This document shows, piece after piece, positions 51,901-64,000 of a stretch of 64,000 bases of DNA (its first letter is position 1; each line of letters starts with the position of its first letter). The position numbers and the translations under genes are program-made. Below the pieces are notes generated by a model. It saw only the letters and a program-made list of their open reading frames with translations, ran no database searches and was not told the DNA's origin. The stretch comes from Megachile rotundata (taxonomy: Eukaryota; Arthropoda; Insecta; Hymenoptera; Megachilidae), in assembly GCF_050947335.1 (NCBI RefSeq), contig NW_027473329.1, positions 2,108,001-2,172,000 on the forward strand, given 5' to 3'.

Positions 51901-52797
51901 AATTCAACACCACAATGAACAATTTTCTCGTTTTGCACGAATTATGCTCATATTCGCACGATTCAGCCTCTAATTCGCACATATCCCCTGTAATTCGACT
52001 CTGTACCTTCTAGTTATGTTAAGTTATCCTATCTGAGCACAATTCAACACCACAATGAACAATTTTGCTCCTTTTGCACGAATTATGCTCATTTTCGCAC
52101 GATTCAGCCTCTAATTCCCACATATCCGCTGTAATTCGACTCTGTACTATCTAGTCATGTTAAGTTATCGTAACTGAGCACAATTCAACACCACTATGAA
52201 CAATTTTGCTCGTTTTGCACGAATTATGCTCATTTTCGCACGATTCAGCCTCTAATTCGCACATATCCGCTGTAATTCGACTCTGTACTATCTAGTTATG
52301 TTAAGTTATCCTATCTGAGCACAATTCAACACCACAATGAACAATTTTCTCGTTTTGCACGAATTATGCTCATTTTCGCACGATTCAGCCTCTAGTTCGC
52401 ACATATCCGCTGTAATTCGACTCTGTACTATCTAGTTATGTTAAGTTATCCTATCTGAGCACAATTCAACACCACAATGAACAATTTTGCTCGTTTTGCA
52501 TTAATTTTGCTCATTTTCGCACGATTCAGCCTCTAGTTCGCACATATCCGCTGTAATTCGACTCTGTACTATCTAGTTATGTTAAGTTATCCTATCTGAG
52601 CACAATTCAACACCACAATGAACAATTTTCTCGTTTTGCACGAATTATGCTCATTTTCGCACGATTCAGCCTCTAGTTCGCACATATCCGCTGTAATTCG
52701 ACTCTGTACTATCTAGTTATGTTAAGTTATCCTATCTGAGCACAATTCAACACCACAATGAACAATTTTGCTCGTTTTGCACGAAATATGCTCATTT
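48999..52797 (+). repeat. 1970-bp (14-monomer) tandem duplication
   Basis: Left copy 48999-50968, right copy 50969 to about 52797. Markers at constant offset 1970: TTTTGTACG (GTACG at 49121/51091), GCATTA 50528/52498 and CGAAATATG 50812/52782, with GCACTAATTTT, TACTACCTAG, TATCCCCTG, TTTGCTCC and CACTATG between. The length is 14 x 141 - 4. The right copy has a private TGCTCGTTTTCGAAC near 51665, and diverges at the monomer with CACATACCCG (52798). Confidence 0.9.
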
Positions 52798-55700
52798 TCG
52801 CACGATTCAGCCTCTAATTCGCACATACCCGCTGTAATTCGACTCTGTACTATCTAGTTATGTTAAGTTATCCTATCTGAGCACAATTCGACACCACAAT
52901 GAACAATTTTGCTCGTTTTGCACGAATTATGCTCATTTTCGCACGATTCAGCCTCTAATTCGCACATATCCGCTGTAATTCGACTCTGTACTATCTAGTT
53001 ATGTTAAGTTATCCTATCTGAGCACAATTCAACACCACAATGAACAATTTTGCTCGTTTTGAACGAATTATGCTCATTTTCGCACGATTCAGCCTCTAAT
53101 TCGCACATATCCGCTGTAATTCGACTCTGTACTATCTAGTTATGTTAAGTTATCCTATCTGAGCACAATTCGACACCACAATGAACAATTTTGCTCGTTT
53201 TGAACGAATTTTGCTCATTCTCGAACGATTCAGCCTCTAATTCGCACATATCCGCTGTAATTCGACTCTGTACTATCTAGTTATGTTAAGTTATCCTATC
53301 TGAGCACAATTCAACACCACAATGAACAATTTTCTCGTTTTGCACGAATTATGCTCATATTCGCACGATTCAGCCTCTAGTTCGCACATATCCGCTGTAA
53401 TTCGACTCTGTACTATCTAGTTATGTTAAGTTATCCTATCTGAGCACAATTCAACACCACAATGAACAATTTTCTCGTTTTGCACGAATTATGCTCATTT
53501 TCGCACGATTCAGCCTTTAGTTCGCACATATCCGCTGTAATTCGACTCTGTACTATCTAGTTATGTTAAGTTATCCTATCTGAGCACAATTCAACACCAC
53601 AATGAACAATTTTGCTCGTTTTGCACGAATTTTGCTCGTTTTGAACGAATTTTGCTCATTTTCGTACGATTCAGCCTCTAATTCGCACATATCCGCTGTA
53701 ATTCGACTCTGTACTATCTAGTTATGTTAAGTTGTCCTATCTGAGCACAATTCAACACCACAATGAACAATTTTGCTCGTTTCGCACGAATTATGCTCAT
53801 TTTCGCACGATTCAGCCTCTAATTCGCACATATCCGCTGTAATTCGACTCTGTACTATCTAGTCATGTTAAGTTATCGTAACTGAGCACAATTCAACACC
53901 ACAATGAACAATTTTGCTCGTTTTGAACGAATTATGCTCATTTTCGCACGATTCAGCCTCTAATTCGCACATATCCGCCGTAATTCGACTCTGTACTATC
54001 TAGTCATGTTAAGTTATCCTATCTGAGCACAATTCAACACCACAATGAACAATTTTGCTCGTTTTGCACGAATTTTGCTCAATTTCGCACGATTCAGCCT
54101 CTAGTTCGCACATATCCGCTGTAATTCGACTCTGTACTATCTAGTTATGTTAAGTTATCCTATCTGAGCACAATTCAACACCACAATGAACAATTTTCTC
54201 GTTTTGCACGAATTATGCTCATTTTCGCACGATTCAGCCTCTAGTTCGCACATATCCGCTGTAATTCGACTCTGTACTATCTAATCATGTTAAGTTATCG
54301 TAACTGAGCACAATTCAACACCACAACGAACAATTTTGCTCGTTTTGCACGAATTATGCTCATTTTCGAACGATTCAGCCTCTAATTCGCACATATCCGC
54401 TGTAATTCGACTCTGTACTATCTAGTTATGTTAAGTTATCCTATCTGAGCACAATTCGACACCACAATGAACAATTTTGCTCGTTTTGCACGAATTATGC
54501 TCATTTTCGCACGATTCAGCCTCTAATTCGCACATATCCGCTGTAATTCGACTCTGTACTATCTAGTTATGTTAAGTTATCCTATCTGAGCACAATTCAA
54601 CACCACAATGAACAATTTTCTCGTTTTGCACGAATTATGCTCATTTTCGCACGATTCAGCCTCTAGTTCGCACATATCCGCTGTAATTCGACTCTGTACT
54701 ATCTAATCATGTTAAGTTATCGTAACTGAGCACAATTCAACACCACAACGAACAATTTTGCACGTTTTGCACGAATTATGCTCATTTTCGAACGATTCAG
54801 CCTCTAATTCGCACATATCCGCTGTAATTCGACTCTGTACTATCTAGTTATGTTAAGTTATCCTATCTGAGCACAATTCGACACCACAATGAACAATTTT
54901 GCTCGTTTTGCACGAATTATGCTCATTTTCGCACGATTCAGCCTCTAATTCGCACATATCCGCTGTAATTCGACTCTGTACTATCTAGTTATGTTAAGTT
55001 ATCCTATCTGAGCACAATTCAACACCACAATGAACAATTTTGCTCGTTTTGCACGAATTATGCTCATTTTCGCACGATTCAGCCTCTAATTCGCACATAT
55101 CCGCTGTAATTCGACTCTGTACTATCTAGTTATGTTAAGTTATCCTATCTGAGCACAATTCGACACCACAATGAACAATTTTGCTCGTTTTGAACGAATT
55201 TTGCTCATTTTCGAACGATTCAGCCTCTAATTCGCACATATCCGCTGTAATTCGACTCTGTACTATCTAGTTATGTTAAGTTATCCTATCTGAGCACAAT
55301 TCAACACCACAATGAACAATTTTGCTCGTTTTGCACGAATTTTGCTCGTTTTGAACGAATTTTGCTCATTTTCGTACGATTCAGCCTCTAATTCGCACAT
55401 ATCCGCTGTAATTCGACTCTGTACTATCTAGTTATGTTAAGTTGTCCTATCTGAGCACAATTCAACACCACAATGAACAATTTTGCTCGTTTCGCACGAA
55501 TTATGCTCATTTTCGCACGATTCAGCCTCTAATTCGCACATATCCGCTGTAATTCGACTCTGTACTATCTAGTCATGTTAAGTTATCGTAACTGAGCACA
55601 ATTCAACACCACAATGAACAATTTTGCTCGTTTTGAACGAATTATGCTCATTTTCGCACGATTCAGCCTCTAATTCGCACATATCCGCCGTAATTCGACT

Positions 55701-58700
55701 CTGTACTATCTAGTTATGTTAAGTTATCCTATCTGAGCACAATTCAACACCACAATGAACAATTTTGCTCGTTTTGCACGAATTTTGCTGATTTTCGCAC
55801 GATTCAGCCTCTAGTTCGCACATATCCGCTGTAATTCGACTCTGTACTATCTAGTTATGTTAAGTTATCCTATCTGAGCACAATTCAACACCACAATGAA
55901 CAATTTTCTCGTTTTGCACGAATTATGCTCATTTTCGCACGATTCAGCCTCTAGTTCGCACATATCCGCTGTAATTCGACTCTGTACTATCTAGTTATGT
56001 TAAGTTATCCTATCTGAGCACAATTCAACACCACAATGAACAATTTTGCTCGTTTTGCACGAATTATGCTCATTTTCGCACGATTCAGCCTCTAATTCGC
56101 ACATATCCGCTGTAATTCGACTCTGTACTATCTAGTCATGTTAAGTTATCGTAACTGAGCACAATTCAACACCACAACGAACAATTTTACTCGTTTTGCA
56201 CGAATTATGCTCATTTTCGAACGATTCAGCCTCTAATTCGCACATATCCGCTGTAATTCGACTCTGTACTATCTAGTCATGTTAAGTTATCCTATCTGAG
56301 CACAATTCAACACCACAATGAACAATTTTGCTCGTTTTGCACGAATTATGCTCGTTTTGAACGAATTTTGCTCATTTTCGTACGATTCAGCCTCTAATTC
56401 GCACATATCCGCTGTAATTCGACTCTGTACTATCTAGTTATGTTAAGTTATCCTAACTGAGCACAATTCAACACCACAATGAACAATTTTGCTCGTTTTG
56501 CACGAATTATGCTCATTTTCGCACGATTCAGCCTCTAATTCGCACATATCCGCTGTAATTCGACTCTGTACTATCTAGTCATGTTAAGTTATCGTAACTG
56601 AGCACAATTCAACACCACAATGAACAATTTTGCTCGTTTTGAACGAATTATGCTCATTTTCGCACGATTCAGCCTCTAATTCGCACATATCCGCTGTAAT
56701 TCGACTCTGTACTATCTAGTTATGTTAAGTTATCCTATCTGAGCACAATTCAACACCACAATGAACAATTTTGCTCGTTTTGCACGAATTTTGCTCAATT
56801 TCGCACGATTCAGCCTCTAGTTCGCACATATCCGCTGTAAGTCGACTCTGTACTATCTAGTTATGTTAAGTTATCCTATCTGAGCACAATTCAACACCAC
56901 AATGAACAATTTTCTCGTTTTGCACGAATTATGCTCATTTTCGCACGATTCAGCCTCTAGTTCGCACATATCCGCTGTAATTCGACTCTGTACTATCTAG
57001 TTATGTTAAGTTATCCTATCTGAGCACAATTCAACACCACAATGAACAATTTTGCTCGTTTTGCACGAATTTTGCTCGTTTTGAACGAATTTTGCTCATT
57101 TTCGTACGATTCAGCCTCTAATTCGCACATATCCGCTGTAATTCGACTCTGTACTATCTAGTTATGTTAAGTTATCCTATCTGAGCACAATTCAACACCA
57201 CAATGAACAATTTTCTCGTTTTGCACGAATTATGCTCATTTTCGCACGATTCAGCCTCTAGTTCGCACATATCCGCTGTAATTCGACTCTGTACTATCTA
57301 GTTATGTTAAGTTATCCTATCTGAGCACAATTCAACACCACAATGAACAATTTTCTCGTTTTGCACGAATTATGCTCATTTTCGCACGATTCAGCCTCTA
57401 GTTCGCACATATCCGCTGTAATTCGACTCTGTACTATCTAGTTATGTTAAGTTATCCTATCTGAGCACAATTCAACACCACAATGAACAATTTTCTCGTT
57501 TTGCACGAATTATGCTCATTTTCGCACGATTCAGCCTCTAGTTCGCACATATCCGCTGTAATTCGACTCTGTACTATCTAGTTATGTTAAGTTATCCTAT
57601 CTGAGCACAATTCAACACCACAATGAACAATTTTCTCGTTTTGCACGAATTATGCTCATTTTCGCACGATTCAGCCTCTAGTTCGCACATATCCGCTGTA
57701 ATTCGACTCTGTACTATCTAGTTATGTTAAGTTATCCTATCTGAGCACAATTCAACACCACAATGAACAATTTTGCTCGTTTTGCACGAAATATGCTCAT
57801 TTTCGCACGATTCAGCCTCTAATTCGCACATATCCGCTGTAATTCGACTCTGTACTATCTAATCATGTTAAGTTATCGTAACTGAGCACAATTCAACACC
57901 ACAACGAACAATTTTGCTCGTTTTGCACGAATTATGCTCATTTTCGAACGATTCAGCCTCTAATTCGCACATATCCGCTGTAATTCGACTCTGTACTATC
58001 TAGTTATGTTAAGTTATCCTATCTGAGCACAATTCGACACCACAATGAACAATTTTGCTCGTTTTGCACGAATTATGCTCATTTTCGCACGATTCAGCCT
58101 CTAATTCGCACATATCCGCTGTAATTCGACTCTGTACTATCTAGTTATGTTAAGTTATCCTATCTGAGCACAATTCAACACCACAATGAACAATTTTGCT
58201 CGTTTTGAACGAATTATGCTCATTTTCGCACGATTCAGCCTCTAATTCGCACATATCCGCTGTAATTCGACTCTGTACTATCTAGTTATGTTAAGTTATC
58301 CTATCTGAGCACAATTCGACACCACAATGAACAATTTTGCTCGTTTTGAACGAATTTTGCTCATTCTCGAACGATTCAGCCTCTAATTCGCACATATCCG
58401 CTGTAATTCGACTCTGTACTATCTAGTTATGTTAAGTTATCCTATCTGAGCACAATTCAACACCACAATGAACAATTTTCTCGTTTTGCACGAATTATGC
58501 TCATTTTCGCAGGATTCAGCCTTTAGTTCGCACATATCCGCTGTAATTCGACTCTGTACTATCTAGTTATGTTAAGTTATCCTATCTGAGCACAATTCAA
58601 CACCACAATGAACAATTTTGCTCGTTTTGCACGAATTTTGCTCGTTTTGAACGAATTTTGCTCATTTTCGTACGATTCAGCCTCTAATTCGCACATATCC

Positions 58701-61700
58701 GCTGTAATTCGACTCTGTACTATCTCGTTATGTTAAGTTGTCCTATCTGAGCACAATTCAACACCACAATGAACAATTTTGCTCGTTTCGCACGAATTAT
58801 GCTCATTTTCGCACGATTCAGCCTCTAATTCGCACATATCCGCTGTAATTCGACTCTGTACTATCTAGTCATGTTAAGTTATCGTAACTGAGCACAATTC
58901 AACACCACAATGAACAATTTTGCTCGTTTTGAACGAATTATGCTCATTTTCGCACGATTCAGCCTCTAATTCGCACATATCCGCCGTAATTCGACTCTGT
59001 ACTATCTAGTCATGTTAAGTTATCCTATCTGAGCACAATTCAACACCACAATGAACAATTTTGCTCGTTTTGCACGAATTTTGCTCAATTTCGCACGATT
59101 CAGCCTCTAGTTCGCACATATCCGCTGTAATTCGACTCTGTACTATCTAGTTATGTTAAGTTATCCTATCTGAGCACAATTCAACACCACAATGAACAAT
59201 TTTCTCGTTTTGCACGAATTATGCTCATTTTCGCACGATTCAGCCTCTAGTTCGCACATATCCGCTGTAATTCGACTCTGTACTATCTAATCATGTTAAG
59301 TTATCGTAACTGAGCACAATTCAACACCACAACGAACAATTTTGCTCGTTTTGCACGAATTATGCTCATTTTCGAACGATTCAGCCTCTAATTCGCACAT
59401 ATCCGCTGTAATTCGACTCTGTACTATCTAGCTATGTTAAGTTATCCTATCTGAGCACAATTCGACACCACAATGAACAATTTTGCTCGTTTTGCACGAA
59501 TTATGCTCATTTTCGCACGATTCAGCCTCTAATTCGCACATATCCGCTGTAATTCGACTCTGTACTATCTAGTTATGTTAAGTTATCCTATCTGAGCACA
59601 ATTCAACACCACAATGAACAATTTTCTCGTTTTGCACGAATTATGCTCATTTTCGCACGATTCAGCCTCTAGTTCGCACATATCCGCTGTAATTCGACTC
59701 TGTACTATCTAATCATGTTAAGTTATCGTAACTGAGCACAATTCAACACCACAACGAACAATTTTGCTCGTTTTGCACGAATTATGCTCATTTTCGAACG
59801 ATTCAGCCTCTAATTCGCACATATCCGCTGTAATTCGACTCTGTACTATCTAGTCATGTTAAGTTATCGTAACTGAGCACAATTCAACACCACAATGAAC
59901 AATTTTGCTCGTTTTGCACGAATTATGCTCATTTTCGCACGATTCAGCCTCTAATTCGCACATATCCGCTGTAATTCGACTCTGTACTATCTAGTTATGT
60001 TAAGTTATCCTATCTGAGCACAATTCAACACCACAATGAACAATTTTCTCGTTTTGCACGAATTATGCTCATTTTCGCACGATTCAGCCTCTAGTTCGCA
60101 CATATCCGCTGTAATTCGACTCTGTACTATCTAGTTATGTTAAGTTATCCTATCTGAGCACAATTCAACACCACAATGAACAATTTTGCTCGTTTTGCAT
60201 TAATTTTGCTCATTTTCGCACGATTCAGCCTCTAGTTCGCACATATCCGCTGTAATTCGACTCTGTACTATCTAGTTATGTTAAGTTATCCTATCTGAGC
60301 ACAATTCAACACCACAATGAACAATTTTCTCGTTTTGCACGAATTATGCTCATTTTCGCACGATTCAGCCTCTAGTTCGCACATATCCGCTGTAATTCGA
60401 CTCTGTACTATCTAGTTATGTTAAGTTATCCTATCTGAGCACAATTCAACACCACAATGAACAATTTTGCTCGTTTTGCACGAAATATGCTCATTTTCGC
60501 ACGATTCAGCCTCTAATTCGCACATATCCGCTGTAATTCGACTCTGTACTATCTAATCATGTTAAGTTATCGTAACTGAGCACAATTCAACACCACAACG
60601 AACAATTTTGCTCGTTTTGCACGAATTATGCTCATTTTCGAACGATTCAGCCTCTAATTCGCACATATCCGCTGTAATTCGACTCTGTACTATCTAGTTA
60701 TGTTAAGTTATCCTATCTGAGCACAATTCGACACCACAATGAACAATTTTGCTCGTTTTGCACGAATTATGCTCATTTTCGCACGATTCAGCCTCTAATT
60801 CGCACATATCCGCTGTAATTCGACTCTGTACTATCTAGTTATGTTAAGTTATCCTATCTGAGCACAATTCAACACCACAATGAACAATTTTGCTCGTTTT
60901 GAACGAATTATGCTCATTTTCGCACGATTCAGCCTCTAATTCGCACATATCCGCTGTAATTCGACTCTGTACTATCTAGTTATGTTAAGTTATCCTATCT
61001 GAGCACAATTCGACACCACAATGAACAATTTTGCTCGTTTTGAACGAATTTTGCTCATTCTCGAACGATTCAGCCTCTAATTCGCACATATCCGCTGTAA
61101 TTCGACTCTGTACTATCTAGTTATGTTAAGTTATCCTATCTGAGCACAATTCAACACCACAATGAACAATTTTCTCGTTTTGCACGAATTATGCTCATAT
61201 TCGCACGATTCAGCCTCTAGTTCGCACATATCCGCTGTAATTCGACTCTGTACTATCTAGTTATGTTAAGTTATCCTATCTGAGCACAATTCAACACCAC
61301 AATGAACAATTTTCTCGTTTTGCACGAATTATGCTCATATTCGCACGATTCAGCCTCTAATTCGCACATATCCGCTGTAATTCGACTCTGTACTATCTAG
61401 TTATGTTAAGTTGTCCTATCTGAGCACAATTCAACACCACAATGAACAATTTTGCTCGTTTCGCACGAATTATGCTCATTTTCGCACGATTCAGCCTCTA
61501 ATTCGCACATATCCGCTGTAATTCGACTCTGTACTATCTAGTCATGTTAAGTTATCGTAACTGAGCACAATTCAACACCACAATGAACAATTTTGCTCGT
61601 TTTGAACGAATTATGCTCATTTTCGCACGATTCAGCCTCTAATTCGCACATATCCGCCGTAATTCGACTCTGTACTATCTAGTCATGTTAAGTTATCCTA

Positions 61701-64000
61701 TCTGAGCACAATTCAACACCACAATGAACAATTTTGCTCGTTTTGCACGAATTTTGCTCAATTTCGCACGATTCAGCCTCTAGTTCGCACATATCCGCTG
61801 TAATTCGACTCTGTACTATCTAGTTATGTTAAGTTATCCTATCTGAGCACAATTCAACACCACAATGAACAATTTTCTCGTTTTGCACGAATTATGCTCA
61901 TTTTCGCACGATTCAGCCTCTAGTTCGCACATATCCGCTGTAATTCGACTCTGTACTATCTAATCATGTTAAGTTATCGTAACTGAGCACAATTCAACAC
62001 CACAACGAACAATTTTGCTCGTTTTGCACGAATTATGCTCATTTTCGAACGATTCAGCCTCTAATTCGCACATATCCGCTGTAATTCGACTCTGTACTAT
62101 CTAGTTATGTTAAGTTATCCTATCTGAGCACAATTCGACACCACAATGAACAATTTTGCTCGTTTTGCACGAATTATGCTCATTTTCGCACGATTCAGCC
62201 TCTAATTCGCACATATCCGCTGTAATTCGACTCTGTACTATCTAGTTATGTTAAGTTATCCTATCTGAGCACAATTCAACACCACAATGAACAATTTTCT
62301 CGTTTTGCACGAATTATGCTCATTTTCGCACGATTCAGCCTCTAGTTCGCACATATCCGCTGTAATTCGACTCTGTACTATCTAATCATGTTAAGTTATC
62401 GTAACTGAGCACAATTCAACACCACAACGAACAATTTTGCTCGTTTTGCACGAATTATGCTCATTTTCGAACGATTCAGCCTCTAATTCGCACATATCCG
62501 CTGTAATTCGACTCTGTACTATCTAGTTATGTTAAGTTATCCTATCTGAGCACAATTCGACACCACAATGAACAATTTTGCTCGTTTTGCACGAATTATG
62601 CTCATTTTCGCACGATTCAGCCTCTAATTCGCACATATCCGCTGTAATTCGACTCTGTACTATCTAGTTATGTTAAGTTATCCTATCTGAGCACAATTCA
62701 ACACCACAATGAACAATTTTGCTCGTTTTGCACGAATTATGCTCATTTTCGCACGATTCAGCCTCTAATTCGCACATATCCGCTGTAATTCGACTCTGTA
62801 CTATCTAGTTATGTTAAGTTATCCTATCTGAGCACAATTCGACACCACAATGAACAATTTTGCTCGTTTTGAACGAATTTTGCTCATTTTCGAACGATTC
62901 AGCCTCTAATTCGCACATATCCGCTGTAATTCGACTCTGTACTATCTAGTTATGTTAAGTTATCCTATCTGAGCACAATTCAACACCACAATGAACAATT
63001 TTCTCGTTTTGCACGAATTATGCTCATATTCGCACGATTCAGCCTCTAGTTCGCACATATCCGCTGTAATTCGACTCTGTACTATCTAGTTATGTTAAGT
63101 TATCCTATCTGAGCACAATTCAACACCACAATGAACAATTTTCTCGTTTTGCACGAATTATGCTCATTTTCGCAGGATTCAGCCTTTAGTTCGCACATAT
63201 CCGCTGTAATTCGACTCTGTACTATCTAGTTATGTTAAGTTATCCTATCTGAGCACAATTCAACACCACAATGAACAATTTTGCTCGTTTTGCACGAATT
63301 TTGCTCGTTTTGAACGAATTTTGCTCATTTTCGTACGATTCAGCCTCTAATTCGCACATATCCGCTGTAATTCGACTCTGTACTATCTAGTTATGTTAAG
63401 TTGTCCTATCTGAGCACAATTCAACACCACAATGAACAATTTTGCTCGTTTCGCACGAATTATGCTCATTTTCGCACGATTCAGCCTCTAATTCGCACAT
63501 ATCCGCTGTAATTCGACTCTGTACTATCTAGTCATGTTAAGTTATCGTAACTGAGCACAATTCAACACCACAATGAACAATTTTGCTCGTTTTGAACGAA
63601 TTATGCTCATTTTCGCACGATTCAGCCTCTAATTCGCACATATCCGCCGTAATTCGACTCTGTACTATCTAGTTATGTTAAGTTATCCTATCTGAGCACA
63701 ATTCAACACCACAATGAACAATTTTGCTCGTTTTGCACGAATTTTGCTCATTTTCGCACGATTCAGCCTCTAGTTCGCACATATCCGCTGTAATTCGACT
63801 CTGTACTATCTAGTTATGTTAAGTTATCCTATCTGAGCACAATTCAACACCACAATGAACAATTTTCTCGTTTTGCACGAATTATGCTCATTTTCGCACG
63901 ATTCAGCCTCTAGTTCGCACATATCCGCTGTAATTCGACTCTGTACTATCTAGTCATGTTAAGTTATCCTATCTGAGCACAATTCAACACCACAATGAAC
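52798..64000 (+). repeat. Block C-like mosaic, to the window edge
   Basis: The marker GTTGTCCTATC, absent elsewhere in the window, occurs at 53731, 55441, 58737, 61410 and 63400, spaced 1710, 3296, 2673 and 1990 bp (12, 23, 19 and 14 monomers). Around each, the order is similar: a TCGTACG monomer (not in the 61.4-kb copy), GTTGTCC with TTTCGCACG, GTCATG/CGTAAC with GAACG, then CCGCCGTAATTCG. An AATTTCGCAC monomer often follows (near 54080, 59085, 61759). CGAAATATG at 57787 and 60481 marks a further 2694-bp spacing. No two units have the same length, so I regard this as a rapidly rearranging mosaic. It is cut by the window end. Confidence 0.82.
57102..57661 (+). repeat. Run of four 140-bp monomers, three apparently identical
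   Basis: Four consecutive 140-bp monomers lie here, with the deleted-G motif AATTTTCTCG at 57211, 57351, 57491 and 57631. The copies 57242-57381, 57382-57521 and 57522-57661 read as identical. The first differs only at its start (TCGTACG, TCTAATT). Elsewhere 140-bp monomers are mostly interleaved with other types. This short homogeneous run looks like a very recent single-monomer amplification. Confidence 0.9.

Larger units (their letters stand above)
1..64000. repeat. Satellite DNA array, ~141-bp monomer, whole window
   Basis: The entire window consists of head-to-tail monomers of about 141 bp, recognisable by the recurring phrases CGATTCAGCCT, CACATATCCGCTGTAATTCG, GTTAAGTTATC and GAGCACAATTC. 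Roughly 450 copies are present. All lie in one orientation and I see no unique DNA between them. Most differ from the consensus at only a few positions. No gene, tRNA, rRNA or mobile element is visible, and all six reading frames are closed by stops in each monomer. Both edges cut through the array, so its real size exceeds 64 kb. From general knowledge of such arrays, this is heterochromatic satellite of a eukaryotic chromosome. A centromeric role is possible but not shown by the sequence. Confidence 0.99.

Noticed and set aside
1..64000. 141 is divisible by 3, so a repeat protein with 47-residue repeats was considered.
   Set aside because: All three forward frames hit TAA or TAG within each monomer (for example CTGTAA, CTCTAA, ATCTAG) and all three reverse frames are also stopped. 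The frequent 140-bp monomers would shift the frame anyway.
1..64000. CRISPR array.
   Set aside because: There are no unique spacers. The whole 141-bp unit is repeated, and variation is substitutional and shared among copies.
1..64000. Transposon-derived or LTR sequence within the array.
   Set aside because: No stretch leaves the monomer pattern. There are no target-site duplications, terminal repeats or coding remnants visible.
1..64000. Ribosomal intergenic spacer or other gene-associated tandem repeat.
   Set aside because: No rRNA or other gene sequence appears in 64 kb, and the HOR structure with mosaic exchange is typical of satellite arrays.
1..64000. Assignment to a known insect 142-bp satellite (such as the major satellite of Tenebrio) on length alone.
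   Set aside because: Similar monomer length is weak evidence. I cannot match the sequence from memory, so no species or named family is claimed.
1..64000. Telomeric repeats or a subtelomeric boundary.
   Set aside because: No TTAGG, TTAGGG, TTTAGGG or related tandem hexamers or pentamers are present on either strand.

Overview
The whole window is one satellite DNA array. It is an uninterrupted, head-to-tail run of roughly 450 copies of a ~141-bp monomer (about 38% GC), all in the same orientation. It is already in progress at base 1 and still running at base 64000. I see no protein-coding gene, RNA gene, transposon, CRISPR array or other unique sequence. Every forward frame and every reverse frame is stopped within each monomer.

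This composition points to a eukaryotic chromosome, in a centromeric, pericentromeric or other heterochromatic block. I cannot name the species. CpG is not depleted (7 per consensus monomer against about 4.7 expected from base content). That fits a genome with little CpG methylation, such as many invertebrates, or a young array, but it is weak taxonomic evidence.

The monomer appears to be built from seven degenerate ~20-bp subunits (7 x 20 + 1 = 141). Length variants are 140 bp (loss of one G), 161 bp (gain of one 20-bp subunit) and 148 bp (the same gain plus a 13-bp deletion between CACAAT repeats). Variant combinations recur in fixed order, so the array has higher-order repeat (HOR) structure.

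Layout: (1) 1-9262, HOR-A, an 18-monomer unit of 2562 bp in canonical form, with three full copies of 3273, 2703 and 2562 bp and one partial copy. (2) 9263-15904, block B, with a 1692-bp internal duplication. (3) 15905-26285, block C, in 11-, 13- and 18-monomer units and part of a 5975-bp-offset duplication. (4) 26286-39317, repeated long units of up to 3680 bp (26 monomers), with an A-type patch at 34631-35637. (5) 39318-41309, a second A-type patch. (6) 41310-48998, block B again, with a 2133-bp duplication overlapping its left edge. (7) 48999-52797, a 1970-bp tandem duplication. (8) 52798-64000, a C-like mosaic including a run of near-identical 140-bp monomers.

The picture is of an array evolving by repeated unequal exchange of multi-monomer blocks at several scales, with patches of one HOR family embedded in another. 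Junctions fall in register with the monomer, which is what recombination between homologous repeats predicts. All coordinates come from reading diagnostic variants by eye. Spacings were cross-checked against monomer arithmetic, but no alignment was run.
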